NCBI GenBank assembly: GCA_001798855.1
Contig: MGQQ01000041.1
Location: forward strand, 1 to 42,991
Direction: 5' to 3'
DNA length: 42,991 nt
Source: Deltaproteobacteria bacterium RBG_16_49_23
Lineage (GTDB): Bacteria > Desulfobacterota > BSN033 > UBA1163
This document shows positions 40,883 to 42,991 of the stretch, piece after piece; the first letter of the stretch is position 1, and every line of letters begins with the position of its first letter. Position numbers and translations under genes: made by a program. The notes beneath the pieces were generated by a model, which ran no database searches, was not told the origin of the DNA, and saw only the letters and a program-made list of their open reading frames with translations.

Positions 40883-42991
40883 AACTCCGAACTCTTCCTT
40901 TTGCCAATAAGGCGCAGGCCAGGGCGGCGGCGCCGCTCGCCTGGGCCACGGTATCCGGGATATCCTTCGGGCCCTGACAGCATCCTGCCAGAAAGACCCC
41001 TTCCTTTGAGGTGAGGACAGGGTCGAGGCCGGGAGCCTCCGCATAGAACCGGTCTGAAGAGCTTTCCATGCCGAGCATCTCTTTCATAAGATCGTCCTCC
41101 TTCCGGGGGATGAGACCCGAGGCGAGCACGACCAGATCAGCTTCCAGTTCAATAGGTTCTCCCAGTAGCGTATCCTCACCCCTCACCACCAGTTTTCCGT
41201 TTCTTCGATAGACTTCAGAGGGGTTTGCCCTCCGGTAGATGATCTCCTCTTTTTGAACCCTCTCGTAGAATTCTTCGAATCCCTTTCCAAAGGCCCTCAC
41301 ATCCATATAGAGAACGGTGATATGGGCGTCCGGAATCTTATCCCTGACCAGATGGGCCTGTTTGGCAGTGTACATGCAACAGACCCTGGAACAGTGTTCA
41401 TTGCCAACGGTCTTATCCCTCGATCCCACACAGTGGATGAAGACGATCTGTTTTGGCTTCTTTCCTCCAATCAGGATTTCTCCCCTTGTGGGACCGGAGG
41501 CGGAACAGAGTCTTTCCATCTCGATCCCGTGAAGAACATTGGGATAGACTCCATAACCGAATTCCGGTTTTAACTTGGGGTTGAAAGGATCGAATCCCGT
41601 TGCCAGGATGATGGCTCCCACATGGAGTTCGACGGTCTCTTCCTTCATCCCATAGACGATGGCCTTGGGCTGGCAGTACCTGGCGCACTCGCCGCAATCA
41701 GAGCATCCTCCGCAGTTGAGGCAACGCTTTGCATCTTCAATCGCTTCTTCAAGGGTGAGACCGGGACCGATGGGTTTCACCATATGGGGAAGGACTTCAC
41801 GCTCATCCCTTTTTGTATCGGACAGAAGGCTTTTCATCGGAGAGGTTTGCCTTCCTTCGGACTCCCTCCCACGACGAAGATCCTCTCCGCGGATAGACCG
41901 GTCGATTGAAATCGCCCCTTTTCTTCCCTGTGCCATCGATTCGACAATGGTTCCAGGCCCGGTGACGCCATCTCCTCCTGCGAAAACACCTTTCAGACTC
42001 GTTTCATGAGTGACAGGATTAACCTGGATCATGCCCCTCCGGTTCCTCCTTAATCCTTTAAATATCTTTGAAATCAATCCGGCTCCTGTGGAACCGACGG
42101 CCAAAAAGATCGCATCAGAGGTTTTTTGGAGCTCCTCAAAAGAGAGGTCCTTTCCCACCTCCGTGTTAAGACGAATCTCCACCCCCATCTTTTCAATGAC
42201 AGAGAGATCTTTTTTCACCACCTCGCCGGGCAGACGGTAAGAGGGGAATCCATGGGTGAGGAGGCCGCCCAGTTGATCCTTCGATTCGAAGAGAGTGACA
42301 TGGTAGCCCATCCTCCGCAGATCGAAGGCGGCAGTCAATCCTGAAGGTCCTCCTCCGACAATAGTCACCTTTTGAAGTTTCTCCTCAGAAGGGGTGAGAT
42401 TGACTTCCGCCTCTTCAACATGATCTACCAGAAACCTTTTCAGATTGCAGATGGATACAGGACGGTCCACTTCGATCCGTTTACACTCCCTCTCGCATGG
42501 ATGGGCGCAGACATAAGCAAGAATCCCCGGGAAGGGTAGGGTTTCCCTCACCAGGGCAAGGGCCTCCTTCAGTTTTCCCTGGGAGATGAGAGCCACATAT
42601 CCCTGCGCATTACAATGGAGGGGACAGGTGGCTGTACAGGGTGGAATGCCTCTGCGGTCCATGGTGTATTTGAGGGGAACGGCCTGAGGGAAGGGGGTAT
42701 AAATCGCTTTTCTCTTCCCGAGCCCCATATCGAACTCATTAGGGAGGGTAACCGGACACTGGGGCACGCAGTCCGCACAGGCCGTGCATTTCGTCACATC
42801 GACATAACGTGGTTTTTTCCGGACGGTTACCTTGAAATGTCCGGCCTTCCCCTCGACACGAATAATTTCAGAATAGGTGAGAAGGTTGATATTGGGATGA
42901 TTGGCCGTATCGACCATCTTCGGAGTGATGATGCAGGCGGAGCAGTCAAGGGTCGGGAAGGTCTTATCCAGCTGGGCCATGTGGCCACCGA
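40878..42991 (-). CDS. hdrA: HdrA-like protein with inserted GltD/NfnB-like domain, N terminus beyond the window
   Basis: More than 703 residues; the frame runs off the right edge, where GGH precedes MAQLDKTFPTLDCSACIITPK, a conserved HdrA FAD/cluster segment. Order after the edge: HdrA FAD domain remainder, ferredoxin CTACADCVPQCPVTLPNEF, then a GltD-type insertion (CTATCPLHCNAQGYVALISQ cluster domain, VGGGPSGLTAAFDLRRMGYHV second FAD site, GGDGVTGPGTIVESMAQGRK), a further ferredoxin CLNCGGCSDCGECARYC, and the HdrA C-terminal half (CVGSRD, EHCSRVCC). Two flavin sites in one chain suggest NAD(P)H-linked or bifurcating electron transfer. It follows the same HdrA segment order as the downstream paralogue. 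Confidence 0.88.
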   Translation of the reverse strand, partial: GGHMAQLDKTFPTLDCSACIITPKMVDTANHPNINLLTYSEIIRVEGKAGHFKVTVRKKPRYVDVTKCTACADCVPQCPVTLPNEFDMGLGKRKAIYTPFPQAVPLKYTMDRRGIPPCTATCPLHCNAQGYVALISQGKLKEALALVRETLPFPGILAYVCAHPCERECKRIEVDRPVSICNLKRFLVDHVEEAEVNLTPSEEKLQKVTIVGGGPSGLTAAFDLRRMGYHVTLFESKDQLGGLLTHGFPSYRLPGEVVKKDLSVIEKMGVEIRLNTEVGKDLSFEELQKTSDAIFLAVGSTGAGLISKIFKGLRRNRRGMIQVNPVTHETSLKGVFAGGDGVTGPGTIVESMAQGRKGAISIDRSIRGEDLRRGRESEGRQTSPMKSLLSDTKRDEREVLPHMVKPIGPGLTLEEAIEDAKRCLNCGGCSDCGECARYCQPKAIVYGMKEETVELHVGAIILATGFDPFNPKLKPEFGYGVYPNVLHGIEMERLCSASGPTRGEILIGGKKPKQIVFIHCVGSRDKTVGNEHCSRVCCMYTAKQAHLVRDKIPDAHITVLYMDVRAFGKGFEEFYERVQKEEIIYRRANPSEVYRRNGKLVVRGEDTLLGEPIELEADLVVLASGLIPRKEDDLMKEMLGMESSSDRFYAEAPGLDPVLTSKEGVFLAGCCQGPKDIPDTVAQASGAAALACALLAKGRVRSS

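Overview
The window looks like part of the chromosome of a strictly anaerobic bacterium of the Desulfobacterota (deltaproteobacterial) type. Grounds: split adenosylcobalamin mutases with separate B12 subunits, HdrA-type flavin/iron-sulfur proteins, a ferritin-like protein, sigma-54 control, thiolase/DUF35 pairs, and intergenic spaces filled with short palindromic repeats. The assignment comes from gene content only. I see no rRNA, tRNA, CRISPR array or phage genes.

Layout. 0-2.4 kb (minus strand): the start of a 4Fe-4S protein, a ferritin-like protein and methylmalonate-semialdehyde dehydrogenase. 2.7-8.1 kb (minus): a methylmalonyl-CoA operon, meaB - carboxyltransferase - mutase large subunit - mutase B12 subunit - epimerase. 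8.4-12.8 kb (minus): short-chain dehydrogenase - acyl-CoA ligase - thiolase - DUF35 protein, behind a sigma-54 promoter. 13.0-15.8 kb (minus): a soluble histidine kinase and an NtrC-type response regulator. 16.6-22.4 kb: a redox block (ankyrin protein, quinone reductase, Tat-exported molybdenum hydroxylase, NmrA-like protein) divergent from an HxlR regulator. 22.9-31.8 kb (plus): a TRAP transporter, a complete Liv-type ABC transporter and an alpha/beta hydrolase, led by a second sigma-54 promoter. 32.0-38.8 kb (minus): ATP:corrinoid adenosyltransferase - second mutase (isobutyryl-CoA-mutase-like) - its B12 subunit - a thiolase-like protein lacking the nucleophilic cysteine - DUF35 protein - acyl-CoA dehydrogenase. 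38.9-43.0 kb (minus): two HdrA-like proteins, the second cut by the window edge.

How the parts fit. The transporters probably import a carboxylic acid. The ligase, dehydrogenase and thiolase modules would activate and shorten it, and propionyl- or branched C4-CoA units would pass through the two B12 mutases to succinyl-CoA. The substrate cannot be read from the sequence.

Main discoveries. (1) Three copies of a 27-bp element (TTTGC-N8-GCA-N6-GCAA) lie in the same orientation upstream of sigma-54 promoters. Two lie about 120 bp from intact promoters and the third does so once an insertion is removed. They are candidate enhancers for the regulator encoded between the two target operons. (2) A 486-bp mobile element made of little more than a DUF559 endonuclease-like gene, with 24-bp imperfect terminal inverted repeats and a perfect 8-bp target duplication, sits between one enhancer and a decayed copy of the transporter promoter. 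Removing it in silico restores the ancestral spacing to within 1 bp. It also makes an apparent endonuclease-kinase fusion frame. (3) Two copies of a non-coding element with GTAA ends and 8-bp target duplications resemble IS66-type miniature elements. (4) The second mutase has the Phe/Gln substrate signature of isobutyryl-CoA mutase. (5) The thiolase-like protein beside it has Gly where the nucleophilic Cys should be.
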